Shown here: positions 25,210-36,405 of the stretch, one piece after another
Layout of the letters: the number at the start of each line of letters is the position of its first letter
Numbering within the stretch: the first letter of the stretch is position 1
Assembly (NCBI GenBank): GCA_009599575.1
Contig: VWND01000003.1
Location: 434,001-498,000 of the forward strand
Direction: 5' to 3'
Origin: Blumeriella jaapii
Lineage: Eukaryota > Ascomycota > Leotiomycetes > Helotiales > Drepanopezizaceae
DNA length: 64,000 nucleotides
Notes under the pieces: generated by a model
What the model saw: the letters and a program-made list of their open reading frames with translations, nothing else
What the model was told of the DNA's origin: nothing
Database searches by the model: none
Program-made: the position numbers and the translations under genes

Positions 25210-27913
25210 CTATGCCAAACTCAGTCGCTCCAGTCTATCCTTTGCCGCTTCCACTAGGGCACTTTCCCGATCCAGCAACCCCATGATCTGGGCCATCTTT
25301 GCCTTTCTCAGCTCCGATGGAACTTTCAGGTTCGGAGTGGCGGGCATATCATCTTCGGCGGTTGCGTCCTCGACCTGCTCTAAAAGCTCTTCTTTCAATG
25401 CTTCGACTTCCTTGTATCGCTCCCATGGCTCTTTGGCCTTGCCTCTCTCAAAACCGTCATTCTCGCCGCCGCCGTCAACTTTGCTTTCCAACAATTTCAC
25501 TTCGCTAACCCAAGCCTTTTCCTTATCGCTCAGTTCCCGATTGCTGCCCTTGCTAGTTCTTTTTCTGATGGCCTCGAGTCGCTGGGTCAGGATCTTCTGG
25601 GTCTCCATCGTGGCGGCTATTCTAGACTTGATTCGATCGTTGGCCGAGATAATTGGTCCATCATCGACGTCTTCGCCTGTGATTGCTTGTACACGCCTCG
25701 AGACATCACTGGCAACTTTGATTTGCTCCATCAACTCCACCTGTAAGCGTGTGCAGCGTCGGAATAACTCTGCAGCCGCAGTCCCGATGCGGTGCGTCTC
25801 TTCGCTTAAAACCTTGTGCGCTTCCGCCATGATCTGCAATGTAGCAGGTGAAAGTCGCACATCCTCTCTAAGCAATCGCCTGTACTTGCTGTGTCCAAGT
25901 GTTTCGAGCAGTTGCGGTACTGCGGAATTCTCGCTGAGGAGGTAAGAAGGTTCATAAACAGGCCGTGGGTGGCACAACACCATGGGTTCATCATCCGCAA
26001 TTTCATAAGAAGATGAAATGGATCGGGAACGACGGAAGTCAATCACTGGGTCATGATGAGACTCGAACTTCAATGATACCGGTCCGCGGGAAGTGGAAGA
26101 TAGGAGGAAGTAACCAAGGTCGGGGTCGTGGATCAGAGTGCAAGCAGCGAGAGGCGAACTGTGGTCAATAGGTTTTTGCGTGTACACACGTTGACGTGTT
26201 GATTTTCCAGCCTTGGCCATCAGGTCAATACGGAAGTCGGCGCCAGCTGTGGCTTCGTTCAACTCGGCATCAAGGCGAAAGGCCCAAGGTTGAAGAGAGA
26301 TGTAAGTGATGGTGCAGCTGTTCGTAACGTAGAAAGCATAACGTGACAGCACATCGTGACTGAATACCGGCCAATCGACTTCCCATGTCTCGTCTTCTTT
26401 CAGGGTATCCATGACCTCGAATGTGAGCAGAGATTGCAACTCAACTTCCTCGTGGACTTTTCGAGCTTTCGATTTTGTTTTCGGCAGCCACTGCGCCTCG
26501 ACACCATCAATGTCCAAACAGATAGAAAGTCGACCGCTGTTAGTAAGTAGACACACGACACCAACAGACAATCCTTCTTGGTCAACCTCTTCCATTTCAA
26601 GGTCATCTTCTTCGCCGAACATCAGCTGATCTGCATCGACTTTGCGCCCAATGACATAGATGTCGCTCAGTCGGTCGTCCACATTTTCCGCGGACTCTTC
26701 AACGGCCAGGTCCAGGTCGAAAGGGCCTTGCAATTTTGGGGTTTTACCCGGATTAGACGGCCGAGAAAAGATTTCCGAAGGAGGCTCGCCGGGCGGGGAG
26801 TCACCATGTGTGGGCTCTTGATTATCGATATCTGACATCCAAGCAAGTTGCTGCTGAGCAAGGGCTCTGGTTTCTGGAGAAACTGTCGGGTCATCCTCCA
26901 TGATCGCAACCTTTGCGACGATCGAGACAGACAGCGAGGGGATGAGAGTTGGAGGTGGGGACCATCTCTCTGGAAGCAATGGACAAAGCGCGTACACATC
27001 GCCTTCTCTCATAGCAATCCACAAGGTCATCGGAGACCACCCCCGCTACCTCTACCTGCAAAGCAAGCTGAAGCAACTTCCATTTCAACCGAGTCAGGCG
27101 AAAACCCCTTGTTCAAACCCGAAGTTGAGGCGCTGAAGTCCTGATCCACAGACTGGCCATCAGCTAGCTTCTTGAGGTCGATGGCCAACGTCGGCTTATC
27201 AAAGGACCACCGGTTTTCCGTAGACAGCTCCCAAACGCGAACTACGGCATCCTGCGTAACAGTCACCAGACATAAGCCGTTCACTCCCAGAGGATGCCAT
27301 AAAGCCGAGGCTATTCCCGCCTGTGAGGTGACGTGGGTGGTAGGACCTAACGTGTAGGACTTTAACTTCATAGGCCCAGAGTCGATAGCTGTAAGAAGAG
27401 ATGGCTCAGGCAAAATCGCAACATGGACCGTGTGTGTAGTGAGAATCGCCAGGTAGTTTCCTAGGGGAGAGATGATGAGCTGCCTAATGTCATCTGCAAC
27501 TTGAGTCTTGATGGTCTGAAACAATCAGCATTTTGCCTACTGAAAGGGCTTTCGGAGGAACATACGCGGTATCCTTGAGCGTGGTTCTCTTCGTATTGGA
27601 GGGCAATACTGTCTCTCAATTTCCCATTTACAAAAGCATTCTTGTTCTTTTCCTTCTCTTCATAGGCCTCCTTCATGTAGACAAGATCTGCCCATCGTAT
27701 TTCCTTGCCAACGGCCATAAAGACCTCCGTCCCGCGGCGCGCAATCATTCGACGGGGTCCGGACTTCACGGACTTCTTGCTGGTAGAGTTCGAGCCATTG
27801 GATTGTGCTGGGAGCGAAGCAGTGTCCTGGGCGGAAGCCGCAGAGAAAATGGCATGGCCGGCGCTGGGCTTCGAGAGCCATGCTGGCGTCCATTCGATGA
27901 TCTTTTGCATCAT
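25210..27913 (-). CDS. NUP82: Nucleoporin Nup82 orthologue (one-base frame break)
   Basis: Exon 1 is 27913-27566 and exon 2 is 27515-25210, with a 50-nt intron (GTATGT...TTTCAG). The product is about 884 residues. Its N-terminal half resembles the Nup82 beta-propeller: QLIISPLGNYLAILTTHTVHV, IASALWHPLGVNGLCLVTVTQD and SPMTLWIAMREGDVYALCPL. The C-terminal third (after about residue 600) is long, charged and helical, as expected of the coiled coil that binds Nup159 and Nsp1 on the cytoplasmic face of the nuclear pore for mRNA export. At 27040-27044 a run of five C (G on the coding strand) leaves the two halves out of frame. Six would restore the continuous frame, so an assembly indel is the simplest explanation. 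The gene is divergent from CBC2, with 252 bp between the starts. Confidence 0.8.
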
Positions 27914-28165
27914 TTTGGTTGCTGGGGTTCAGCGAAGAGCTTGCGATGCTGGACAGGCTCTTAATTGTGGTGCAGAGTCATCAAATGCTGTGTTGCAATA
28001 TGCTGAGGTTTGCTAGTTTGTTTCGCTGTTGACGTTGACAAAGAGTCGGAGCTATAATAGAGGGCACCTTGTGGAAGTTTGAAGCTAGCGCGTCGCGAAG
28101 GCTGAAGCTTTAATTCGTGACGTGACGTGACGTTGACTGTCAAAAAACAACTCGATAACATCAAA
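27914..28165. promoter_or_regulatory. Shared divergent promoter, NUP82 / CBC2
   Basis: The 252 bp between two divergent start codons must hold both promoters and leaders. A short tandem cgtgacgtgacgtgacgttg lies near 28115-28135, close to the CBC2 start. It contains TGACGT half-sites of the CRE/ATF type. The function is inferred only. Confidence 0.4.
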
Positions 28166-28818
28166 ATGCCTGGAACAGTACGAAACACGATCGATAGACT
28201 CGACAAGCCAAGTGCCTATTACCAGAGCAGAGTATGTATCTCTACTTTGCGTCTTACCACAGGGCTTGTGTTGATCTTATCCTTAGAATAAGAAGCGTAG
28301 GCACAGCAGAGACGGCGATCGAGACCGCACACCGGAGGAGCCAGCTGAGGACCCTTTGAAAGATGCCACCACCCTCTACGTGGGAAATCTGTACGTCTAT
28401 GATAAACAAGACAGATACATAAGGCATGTCTGACCTGGCGCCTTACCTTAGGTCCTTCTACACGACTGAAGAGCAGATTCACGAGCTCTTCTCGAAGTGC
28501 GGAGAGATCAAGCGGTTGATAATGGGGTTGGATAGGTTCAACAAGACGCCTTGCGGTTTCTGCTTCGTGGAGTACTACACACACCAGGATGCGCTCGATT
28601 GCATGAAGTACATTGGGGGCACGAAGCTTGATGAGCGAATCATTAGAACGGATCTTGATCCAGGCTTTCAAGAGGGTAGGCAATATGGACGAGGAAAGTC
28701 TGGAGGCCAAGTTCGCGATGAGTATCGGGAAGAGTATGATGAGGGTAGAGGAGGTCTTGGCCGTGCTATTCAGGCTGAGAGACTCAAGGAGGAAGAGGAG
28801 TATGGCAAGGGAAGATAG
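28166..28818 (+). CDS. CBC2: Nuclear cap-binding complex subunit 2 (CBP20)
   Basis: Three exons (28166-28231, 28287-28390, 28452-28818) close exactly in frame to give 178 residues. The protein is the small RRM subunit that binds the m7G cap together with CBP80 and acts in splicing, 3' processing and export. Visible are RNP2 (LYVGNL, residues 52-57), the typical [20 protein letters not shown] stretch, RNP1 (GFCFVEYY, from residue 92) and the family tail [19 protein letters not shown]. Tyr18/Tyr19 and Tyr53 sit where human CBP20 has its cap-stacking tyrosines. Intron donors are GTATGT and GTACGT. Length and motifs match the family well. Confidence 0.93.
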
Positions 28819-29052
28819 ATTGCCCCGGCTGTTGTATTTTGACAGGCGTTTGGTGGTGTCTAGGAGAACAGCACAGGGAATGCGACTTCAAACGGAAAGG
28901 TTTGGGCAGGTAGCAATGTCTTCAAATGCCAATGAAGTGATGTTGGCTGTGATAGACCTTACACAAATGTCCTATTGATACCTTTCAGACAGACCCAAAC
29001 GCCGCAGATCGTGTTATACATTTATGCTACACCAGTCCTCTTCACCACCCAT

Positions 29053-29511
29053 TCAGTATCCCGGTGGATTAATTCTTTGCGAGACTCTTGTCCATTTTGG
29101 AAGCTCTGCGGAAATTGTCAGTACACCAGACCCAGGAAACCGGCCAAAAGATGCTTACTTCTGATGCTCTTCCTGTATTTTTTCTCCTTCCTGTCAAAGA
29201 TCGTGTACTTGTCTTTGGGAAGCATCTCCTGTTCAATGGGCATCTCATCCTTCCATCTCTCGACTGCTTTCGTTGTAATGCCCTTCTTTGCCAATGCTTT
29301 ATCCACAACTGCCACTACTGTATCGACTGCTCGTAGACGTTTCCGTTGTCGCGCTTTTTGGAACTTGGAGAGTCGCCATGGGATTTTCCTGTATTTCAAT
29401 TGCTGTTAGCAAGAGTCCCGGAACGACAGAAAACCTAGATAATTTGGTAGAGCCGCCATACCATAAGAGTCCCGAACATAACGAGTTCGTGGGTCTGAAA
29501 GCTCCGAACAT
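29053..29511 (-). CDS. MRPL31: Mitochondrial large-subunit ribosomal protein L31 (mL60)
   Basis: Three exons (29511-29462, 29388-29159, 29105-29053) give 110 residues. Introns are 73 nt (GTATGG donor, GCTAAC branch, ATACAG acceptor) and 53 nt (GTAAGC donor, ACTGAC branch). The product has the fungal Mrpl31 layout: MFGAFRPTN start, GLLWKIPWRLSKFQKARQRK, the TTKAVERWKDEMP block, PKDKYTIFDRKEKKYRK and the KLPKWTRVSQRINPPGY end. It is a fungal-specific mitoribosome protein rich in basic residues. The ATG at 29511 is chosen because family members begin with MFG.FRPT. The frame is open further upstream to 29628. It is convergent with CBC2 and divergent from TRS20. Confidence 0.9.
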
Positions 29512-29681
29512 TGTGGTGGTCTGGAAGGTTGTGAGGAGATCCGATGTTGAGGCTGAATGCAGCTGCTTCAGAATTGTCAACGCCGCTAAGATCTCTCGCG
29601 CAGAAGCAGCCGCATTGTGATTCCCCACATTTGGGGAACGAGAGCCTCACCTCACCTCTGACCTGACCACAGCCCGTCACA

Positions 29682-30287
29682 ATGTCATATTACTTTGCCA
29701 TAATAGGCACGCAGGACAATCCACTCTTCGAGTATGAGTTTGGCACGGCAAAGCAAGGCGGCGATGGAGTGGCAAGATTCGCGGAGCAGGCGCGCCATTT
29801 GAACCAGTTCATCGTGCACAGCAGTTTGGATATCGTGGAGGAGGTGCAATGGGGCAGTGGGCAGATGTACAGACCTCTGTTATACCGATTAGAGAGGAAG
29901 CTGAGACATACTTGCTAGGTACCTCAAGTGCATAGATCGCTTTTACAACAACTACGTCTCCTGCTTCATGACGGGTGGAAGTAAGTGTCTTTCTTTCTCT
30001 TGCTATGTTGATTGCAGGAGACCAACACTGACTATGGCAAAGACGTCAAATTTCTCCTTCTCCATGCTCCATCTCAGCCAGCCGCTACGACCACAAGTCG
30101 CGCAAGTACTTCCATCGCTGCGAACCCCACGTCGCCTCAAACGGAGGAAGCAATCAAGCAATTCTTCACGGAAATCTACGAAAGCTGGGTCAAAACAATC
30201 ATGAATCCCTTCTACCAGGTCAACATGGAAGTCACAAGTCCGGTTTTCAGGGGCCGAGTTGCTGCAGCAGGAAAGAAATATCTATGA
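29682..30287 (+). CDS. TRS20: TRAPP complex subunit Trs20 / sedlin (TRAPPC2)
   Basis: Three exons (29682-29866, 29919-29980, 30043-30287) close in frame to 163 residues. The second intron ends at GGCAAAG rather than the earlier TTGCAG. Only this choice restores the FMTGGNVKFLLLHAP core, and a CTGAC branch point lies just before it. Sedlin is a longin-fold subunit of the TRAPP tethering complexes acting in ER-Golgi and Golgi traffic. Visible are MSYYFAIIGTQDNPLFEYEF at the start, LNQFIVHSSLDIVEE, LKCIDRFYNNYVSCFMTGG, a fungal Ser/Thr/Ala-rich insert, and AIKQFFTEIYESWVKTIMNP...GRVAAAGKKYL. Start codons of TRS20 and MRPL31 are 170 bp apart on opposite strands. Confidence 0.92.
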
Positions 30288-30706
30288 GACAAGGGCTTGA
30301 ATGGGTGGTTTCAAACGATAGCCATTCTCGAGCGATGCCACAAGAGTGACACCTAGTTCTACCCTTGGACTTCTATTGGGCTGTTCAGAAACTCTCAGGT
30401 ATATCCAATTCGGAGCATCAGGAACTTTGGCGCTCGAAACATCCAAGTGAAGACGCGAATCGCCGAGAGTTTCCCCCCAGCAATCCGTGACTGTGACCGG
30501 AAGGCAAGCTGGGGTAGCCACAATTCAGAATGGGAGGCTGCTCTTCTGGGTTCTGAGAAGGGGGATGTTTGGACGGGTTTCTAGACGAGCCTCGATCTGT
30601 TCTAGAGGCTGTGTATCAGCACTCTTGGACTGGGAAATGCAATCCGCGGCGCTTTAGTAGGAGACGTTTCAGGGATCTGGAATCTCTGCGGCGCTTCTAC
30701 GACCAT
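30282..30706 (-). pseudogene. Possible small gene or relic, unrecognised
   Basis: From an ATG at 30706 a protein-like frame (start MVVEAPQRFQIPETSP) runs about 34 codons to a TAG. In another frame about 40 codons (ending LLRTQKSSLPF) lead to a TGA at about 30531. The same frame then continues to 30282 with ordinary protein composition (for example NWIYLRVSEQPNR, ELGVTLVASLENGY). Either introns I cannot place join these pieces, or a gene has been broken by one shift and one stop. The last codons overlap the TRS20 stop on the opposite strand. No family is recognised. Confidence 0.3.
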
Positions 30707-32724
30707 GGCTCTCAAGCCACCCTCTTCACAAAATGGAGAAATCAAAAAAGACGATGCTTTTCTATGCCAGCCGATCCTCAATCGCTACTGTTTGTTTTCC
30801 GACGCCAGGGCTGTGTGAACCGTAGCAAGCTATCATAGCCCTAAACTGAGTGGAATGACAATCAAATGCCGTCTTGATTTCTTCCTCCTCTTCTCGTTGT
30901 TGTAATACCGTGCCCATTTCCAGGTACTGTACTGTACATCTCTTGAAGCGTGAAAAAGTTGCATTTCCTTTTCCAACACAGTCGGTCAATTTCTTGCTCT
31001 GCTCTCAGCAGAGCGTAACCTCGCCAGAGCTGCTAGGGCGGGTATTGATAATTGATAAGACGGGTACTGTAGGCCGAAGGTCTCGCACTGCACTCTACAA
31101 CGTACCCAGGGCTGCAAAAGCCAAAGCAGTCTTAGAGACGACCTGACGATATTCCCAGTACTGTATTGTACTATACATATATACAAACATAGCCGTCACA
31201 AGATTAGCCTCACTATTAGTCGATCACGTGATCGTCAGACACGAACGATGTACTGTATGTACAGTATGTACACATACACGGAGCATGAATGAATTAAAGA
31301 ATGTACACCGAGGACTTTCTCAGTGCCTCGCGTCGAGGACAGCCACCAGGCTGATAAGATCTCAGGCCCCGATCTGGCGCGCTGGGCCACACCACTGCTT
31401 CGGTGCTGCGGACGTGATGATGCAGTATATAGTACAGTACCGACGTGAGAGCTCATTGTCATCTGCGAAATACAGTACTGTAGCGCCCGAGCTCACATTA
31501 CATCCACCACTCACTACTGGATCCAAGCAGTAAGCTTACTCTGCAGTCTCGTCTCTATCAGAAGTGTGAGAATGTCGAAAGCCCGAACGCCTTTAGCACA
31601 GCACAGCACAGCACAGCACAGGATTTTGCAGTATCCAAACGCCCGTTTTCTCGTCACATCCAATGGCAGAAGTGTAAGAAGTAAGTACCTACAGTACCTA
31701 CAGCACCTACGTACCGTAGTAGCCCATCTAGATCACAATCGGAACACGTTAAGGGCTCACCCGCGTGAGAACGCTGTCCTACACTGTCCTACACCGCACT
31801 GTACTGTACATACCGTTTCGATCACTTGTCGACGGAGAAACACTATACCAGCACAGCGAATCCGAACAAACTCTCGCTTCATATTAAGATTCGTAATACA
31901 CGAATTGTACATATGAAGTAGTAAATAATACAAAGCTCCTCTGAGAAGACGTGTGCTATTCCACTCCCATCTAGATGCCAGGTCCGCAGAACATGCGCCT
32001 GCGCGGCGCTTGATGACCATCCGTCCTCAATCGGCCTGAGAATTCGTCACTCTCGCTCGTTCTCGCTCTCTTTGACATTCGTGTATAGTAAGTGAGTGAG
32101 TGCATCGTAGTGTTCCTCTCTGCTCCTGTCTGTACCCAATGACACCAAGACACCCTCCCACATCTCTTCACTATTTCCCAATGGGATGGTCCATCTCCCT
32201 CTACCAAGGTCGTTCGTTTTGTTTTCTTGCACCTTCCGAGAAGGTTCGACCGCATCCCGTCGTCGATATTTCGGAATGACACAGCCACCGATCAAGACCA
32301 AGCCCGGGGGGAGGTGTTGCAGGAACTCTACATACAACAGTACAGTACACGCATCTCCTCGGCCACAGTCAAGTGTGCTCGGGAAAGAGGGCAGCAAGGT
32401 GTTTTGGGTCCGGCGGACGCACAGTCGATTTCAAACGCGCCTATGGGGCTTGCTTTTAGTAGTTGAGCGAGGACTGTCAGGCCTGCGTTGAGCTCTACGC
32501 TACGAGTTAAACGAGGGGTCATCAATTAAAAAAAAAATTAAAATTGAAACAAGGGGGGGGTCATGGTTTCTTCGTAGTCAAACGTTCGTAACATCAACGC
32601 TTTTCGGAAAGAGTATCAGAGATCAGAAGCCTCGAATATCATCTCATTACCGTAGAAGGCCATACCTTCCCAGGAAGAAAGGAAACCCCCCGAGAAATAA
32701 CGCCACGTACCGCCCGCCACACTC
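30707..32724. other. Intergenic, repeat-motif rich
   Basis: No supportable gene. Contains GTACTGTAC-type motifs (30920-30935, 31158-31175, 31246-31270, 31795-31812), CAGCA pentamers near 31597-31620, a TCACGTGATC site near 31223-31232, and an A-rich tract at 32527-32545 downstream of ARG1. Confidence 0.5.
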
Positions 32725-34469
32725 TCAAAGACGCTCGCCCGCATCCGCCTTGGCCTGACCGTACTTCTTGAGACGGATGGCCTGGACAGTGATGAAGCCG
32801 CCCGTCTCGGAAGGCGCAAAGTCACCGATCTCATCCATGGAGCTCTCGGAAGCGTCATAGAGCTTCGACGTCTCGGAGCTGCGGCCCAAGACGGAGAAGG
32901 AGCCCTTGTAGACGCGGCAGCGGACCTGGCCATTGACGTCCTTCTGCGAGGCGACGATGGACTGCTCGAGGAATTCGCGCTCGGGCGAGAAGTAGAGGCC
33001 GTTGTACAGGATCTTGGCGTAGTTGAAGGTCAGGAACTGGTCGCGGAGGGCGCGAACCTCGCGGTCAAGAACGAGCCCCTCGAGGTCGATGTGTGCGCTG
33101 CGGAGGCAGGTCAGGCCGGGGGTCTCGTAGCAGCCGCGGGACTTGAGGCCGACTGGGGGCTGGTTAGCTCATGGGATTGAAGCGGGAGCGGTGGGGGGAT
33201 TTACTGAAGCGGTTCTCGACGATGTCGATTCGTCCAACACCGTGGCGGCGGGCGATGGCATTGACTTCCAAGAACAGCTCGACTGAGTCGGTGACGGTCT
33301 TGCCGTTGGTGATCAACTTGACCGGGAGACCCTTGGCGAAGAAAAGTGTGAAGTCCTCGGGCTTGTCTGGGGCGTTCAGTGGGTCGACGGTCTGAAGGAG
33401 TGAGTGTTAGTAATGCCCGAAACGTTGATACTTCAAGCTCTCTCCGAACGTCTAGAACGTTGTGCGAAACGAAGCGTTGCTCTTGCTCTGTTTAACCCGA
33501 GATATGAACCAGTTGAAAGATATTTCGTCAGAAATAAATTGCTTACAAGCTTCCACATATCGGCGGGGGCAGTGGTGTCAGGGTCCTCGAGGATACCTGT
33601 GTTGCCAAAGTCAGCACTCAAGATCCAGCAAGATGGATCGCCCACCATTCTTCGGCGCAACGCTCGTCAAGCTCTATGAGAGATACAACGTACCGGCTTC
33701 GTAAGAGCAATGCGCCAAGTTCTCATCCATCGACCACGGCTTGCTCTTCGTGCTGCTAACGGGGATACCGGTCGCAGCGGCATAATCGAGCAAGGCATCA
33801 CGACCCGGAAATCGCTCGTAGAACTCGGGCAGTCGCCACGGCGCAATGACCTTGATCTTGGGTTGCAGGGCGTAGAAGCCGAGCTCGAAGCGGACCTGAT
33901 CGTTGCCCTTGCCGGTGCAACCGTGCGAGACGGCGACGCAGTTCTCCTTCTTCGCGACGGCGATCTGGGCGCGGGCGATGACGGGGCGCGCCAGCGAGGT
34001 GCCGAGCAGGTAGACGTTCTCGTAGATGGCGTTGCACTGAACGGCCGGGAAGCAGAGCTCCTCGATGAACTCGCGGCGCAGGTCCTCGACGTAGCAGGCG
34101 ACGGCTCCGATCTTCAGGGCCTTGGCTTTGGCAGCCTCGAAGTCCTCTATGTTGTTTCTCTCGTCAGATTTCGTGTACGCGTTCGGGTCGCGGTGGGAGG
34201 TGGGAGGTCAAGGTGATGGGAGCTTTGCGGTTTACCTTCTTGACCGACATCGGCCATGAAGCAGACGACTGGAACGCGGTTAGCTGGAGAACATGGGCAA
34301 GAGATGAAGAAGGAGGAGGTTTACCATCGTAGCCAGCTTCAATCAGCCATCGCAGGATACAGGAGGTATCGAGCCCCCCGGAGTATGCGAGACAGACCTG
34401 TTGTGCCGTTGGTCAACAAAAGCGGTGACTCGGAGGATCAAACCAGGCACTTACTCTGTCTTTCGGCAT
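32725..34469 (-). CDS. ARG1: Argininosuccinate synthase
   Basis: Seven exons (34469-34455, 34397-34325, 34268-34236, 34146-33694, 33596-33547, 33391-33205, 33152-32725) close exactly to 412 residues, close to the roughly 420 of yeast Arg1. The enzyme joins citrulline and aspartate with ATP to give argininosuccinate, the penultimate step of arginine synthesis. The PP-loop AYSGGLDTS is at residues 9-17, with [19 protein letters not shown] following the [18 protein letters not shown] region. Further family blocks are [53 protein letters not shown] and [16 protein letters not shown]. Six introns of 52-155 nt, mostly with GTAAGN/GTAAAN donors, crowd the 5' half. The first coding exon is only 15 nt. 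Confidence 0.95.
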
Positions 34470-36405
34470 TTCGTCTGGAATGATTGTGTAGTTCTCTGGT
34501 CGTGTGTGGTTGAAGACAGAGGAGACGCTCTGGGAGAGAGAGATGGCCAAGCGCAGGTGAGATGGCTCGAGAGAGTCGAGATGAGGTGGAGCTGGAGAGG
34601 AGAGCTGGAGACGAGGCGTGAGGGGTTCGAGTTCAACATTTTTTTTTTTCTTTTTCCCCGATAAGGCGATAAGGCTCTTATCGGCAGGGACGGTCAGGGT
34701 CCAGTCTGTCACCCGGGAACACAACAAACAAGCAGAACATAAGCATTTAACAATCCAGTAAAAACACCATCACGGTGTTAGTGATTGATTCGGCCTCAGC
34801 CTGGCATTGCATCTCAATGAAATCTGGATCTAATCTCCACACCTTCGTTCACACGTACTACGCTCCTTCCATTCCCGCTCAACGCCTCTCTGCCTCTGCC
34901 TGAAGAGAGAGACAGAGAGACAGAGAGACAGAGAGACAGAGAGACAGAGAGACAGAGAGACAGAGGGACAGAAAGACAGAGAGACAGAAAAAAGAGAGAG
35001 AAACAAACAAACAAACAAAACGAGCTTCTTCCACCTACGCGAATCATATTTCCGTCTAACGATAACCTCATCTTCACCCTACCCTACCAAACCGCCAAAC
35101 CACCACCAACGCCATACCAAACCAGACCCGATCCGTCACCGCAGCTGCTACTCTACTCTACTCTACTCTACTCTACTCTACTCTACTCTACTCTACTCTA
35201 CCATACCACACTATACCATACCATAACCATACCATACCATACCATACCATACCATACCATACCATACCATACCATACCATACCATACCATACCATACCAT
35301 ACCATACCATACCATACCATACCCATACCATACCATACCATACCATACCATACCAAACTCTACACACACACAAAACAAACAAACCACAATCCTCCCCCCC
35401 CTTCCCCCCTCCCCCCTCCACCCACCACCCACCACCCACTCACCTCGTCCAAATCTAATGTCCCAACATATCCGCTGTCCGCTGTCCGCTGTCCGCTGTC
35501 CGCTGTCCGCTGTCCGCTGTCCGCTGTCCACTGTCCGCTGTCCGCGGCCGATGATACCGTTCTGTGCTATACTTCACTGTCCCCCCCCCTCCCCCCCCCC
35601 CCCCCCACCCCCCCCCCCCCCCATAAACAAACACACATACCAAAGACCAAGGACCAAGAACCAAGGACTAAGCACCAAAGACCAAAGACCAAAGACCAAA
35701 GACCAAAGCGAGAACAAAAGAAAGAAAGAACGAGAAAGAAACAAAAGAAAAAAAGAAATAAAAAAAGAAGCAGCTATATCTCGACCGACCCGCCCCAGTC
35801 TTCAGCGAATAGTCCGTCCCATGTCTCGCTTGCTTGCTTGCTTGCTTGCTCGCTTGCTCGCTTGCTTGCTTTTTCGTTTGCTCGTTCACAAAAAGGCCAG
35901 CGGACTCCTGGGGGGGCTGCTCGGATGAATGAATGTATGTATATACTGTGTGTACAGTACGTACTGTGTGTACATGGAAGGGTGGAGATGGGGAAGAGGG
36001 AGGGAGGGAGGGAGGGAGGGAGGGAGGTAGGTAAGGTAAAAAAAGAAGAAAAAAAAAAAGAAGAAAAGGGACTTCCTTCACGAGACATGCCATCTACCCC
36101 CCCCACCCAGCCCAGCCCAGCCCAGGAGTCTCGCTAGAGCCCCTTTTCCGTAGCCGAGGATGAGGAAGTGAGGCACCACGATCGGATCAGACAACGGCGT
36201 AAACAGCAGGAAGGGAACCAAGCCGTGCCACCAGTGGGTTTGTATATTCATGACCGTAGTCGCGACGACATGTTTAATCTAACAAGCCAGGCCTCGCGGA
36301 CCATCTCTCTCTCTCTCTCTCTCTCTCTCCTCAGCCGCAGCCTGAGCCGCCTTGGTACATACCGAAACCGAAATCATCAAGACATGCCCTCGCCTCGAGC
36401 CCACG
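34470..36405. repeat. Block of unrelated short tandem repeats between two genes
   Basis: A dense series of tracts without a gene: GAGACAGA units (34905-34990), CTCTA pentamers (35146-35200), CCATA pentamers (35213-35352), TCCGCTG heptamers (35470-35545), C tracts (35581-35622), AAAGACC heptamers (35640-35706), GCTT units (35828-35870), GGGA units (35998-36028) and a CT run (36302-36328). Open frames in it merely read the repeats. Confidence 0.85.
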
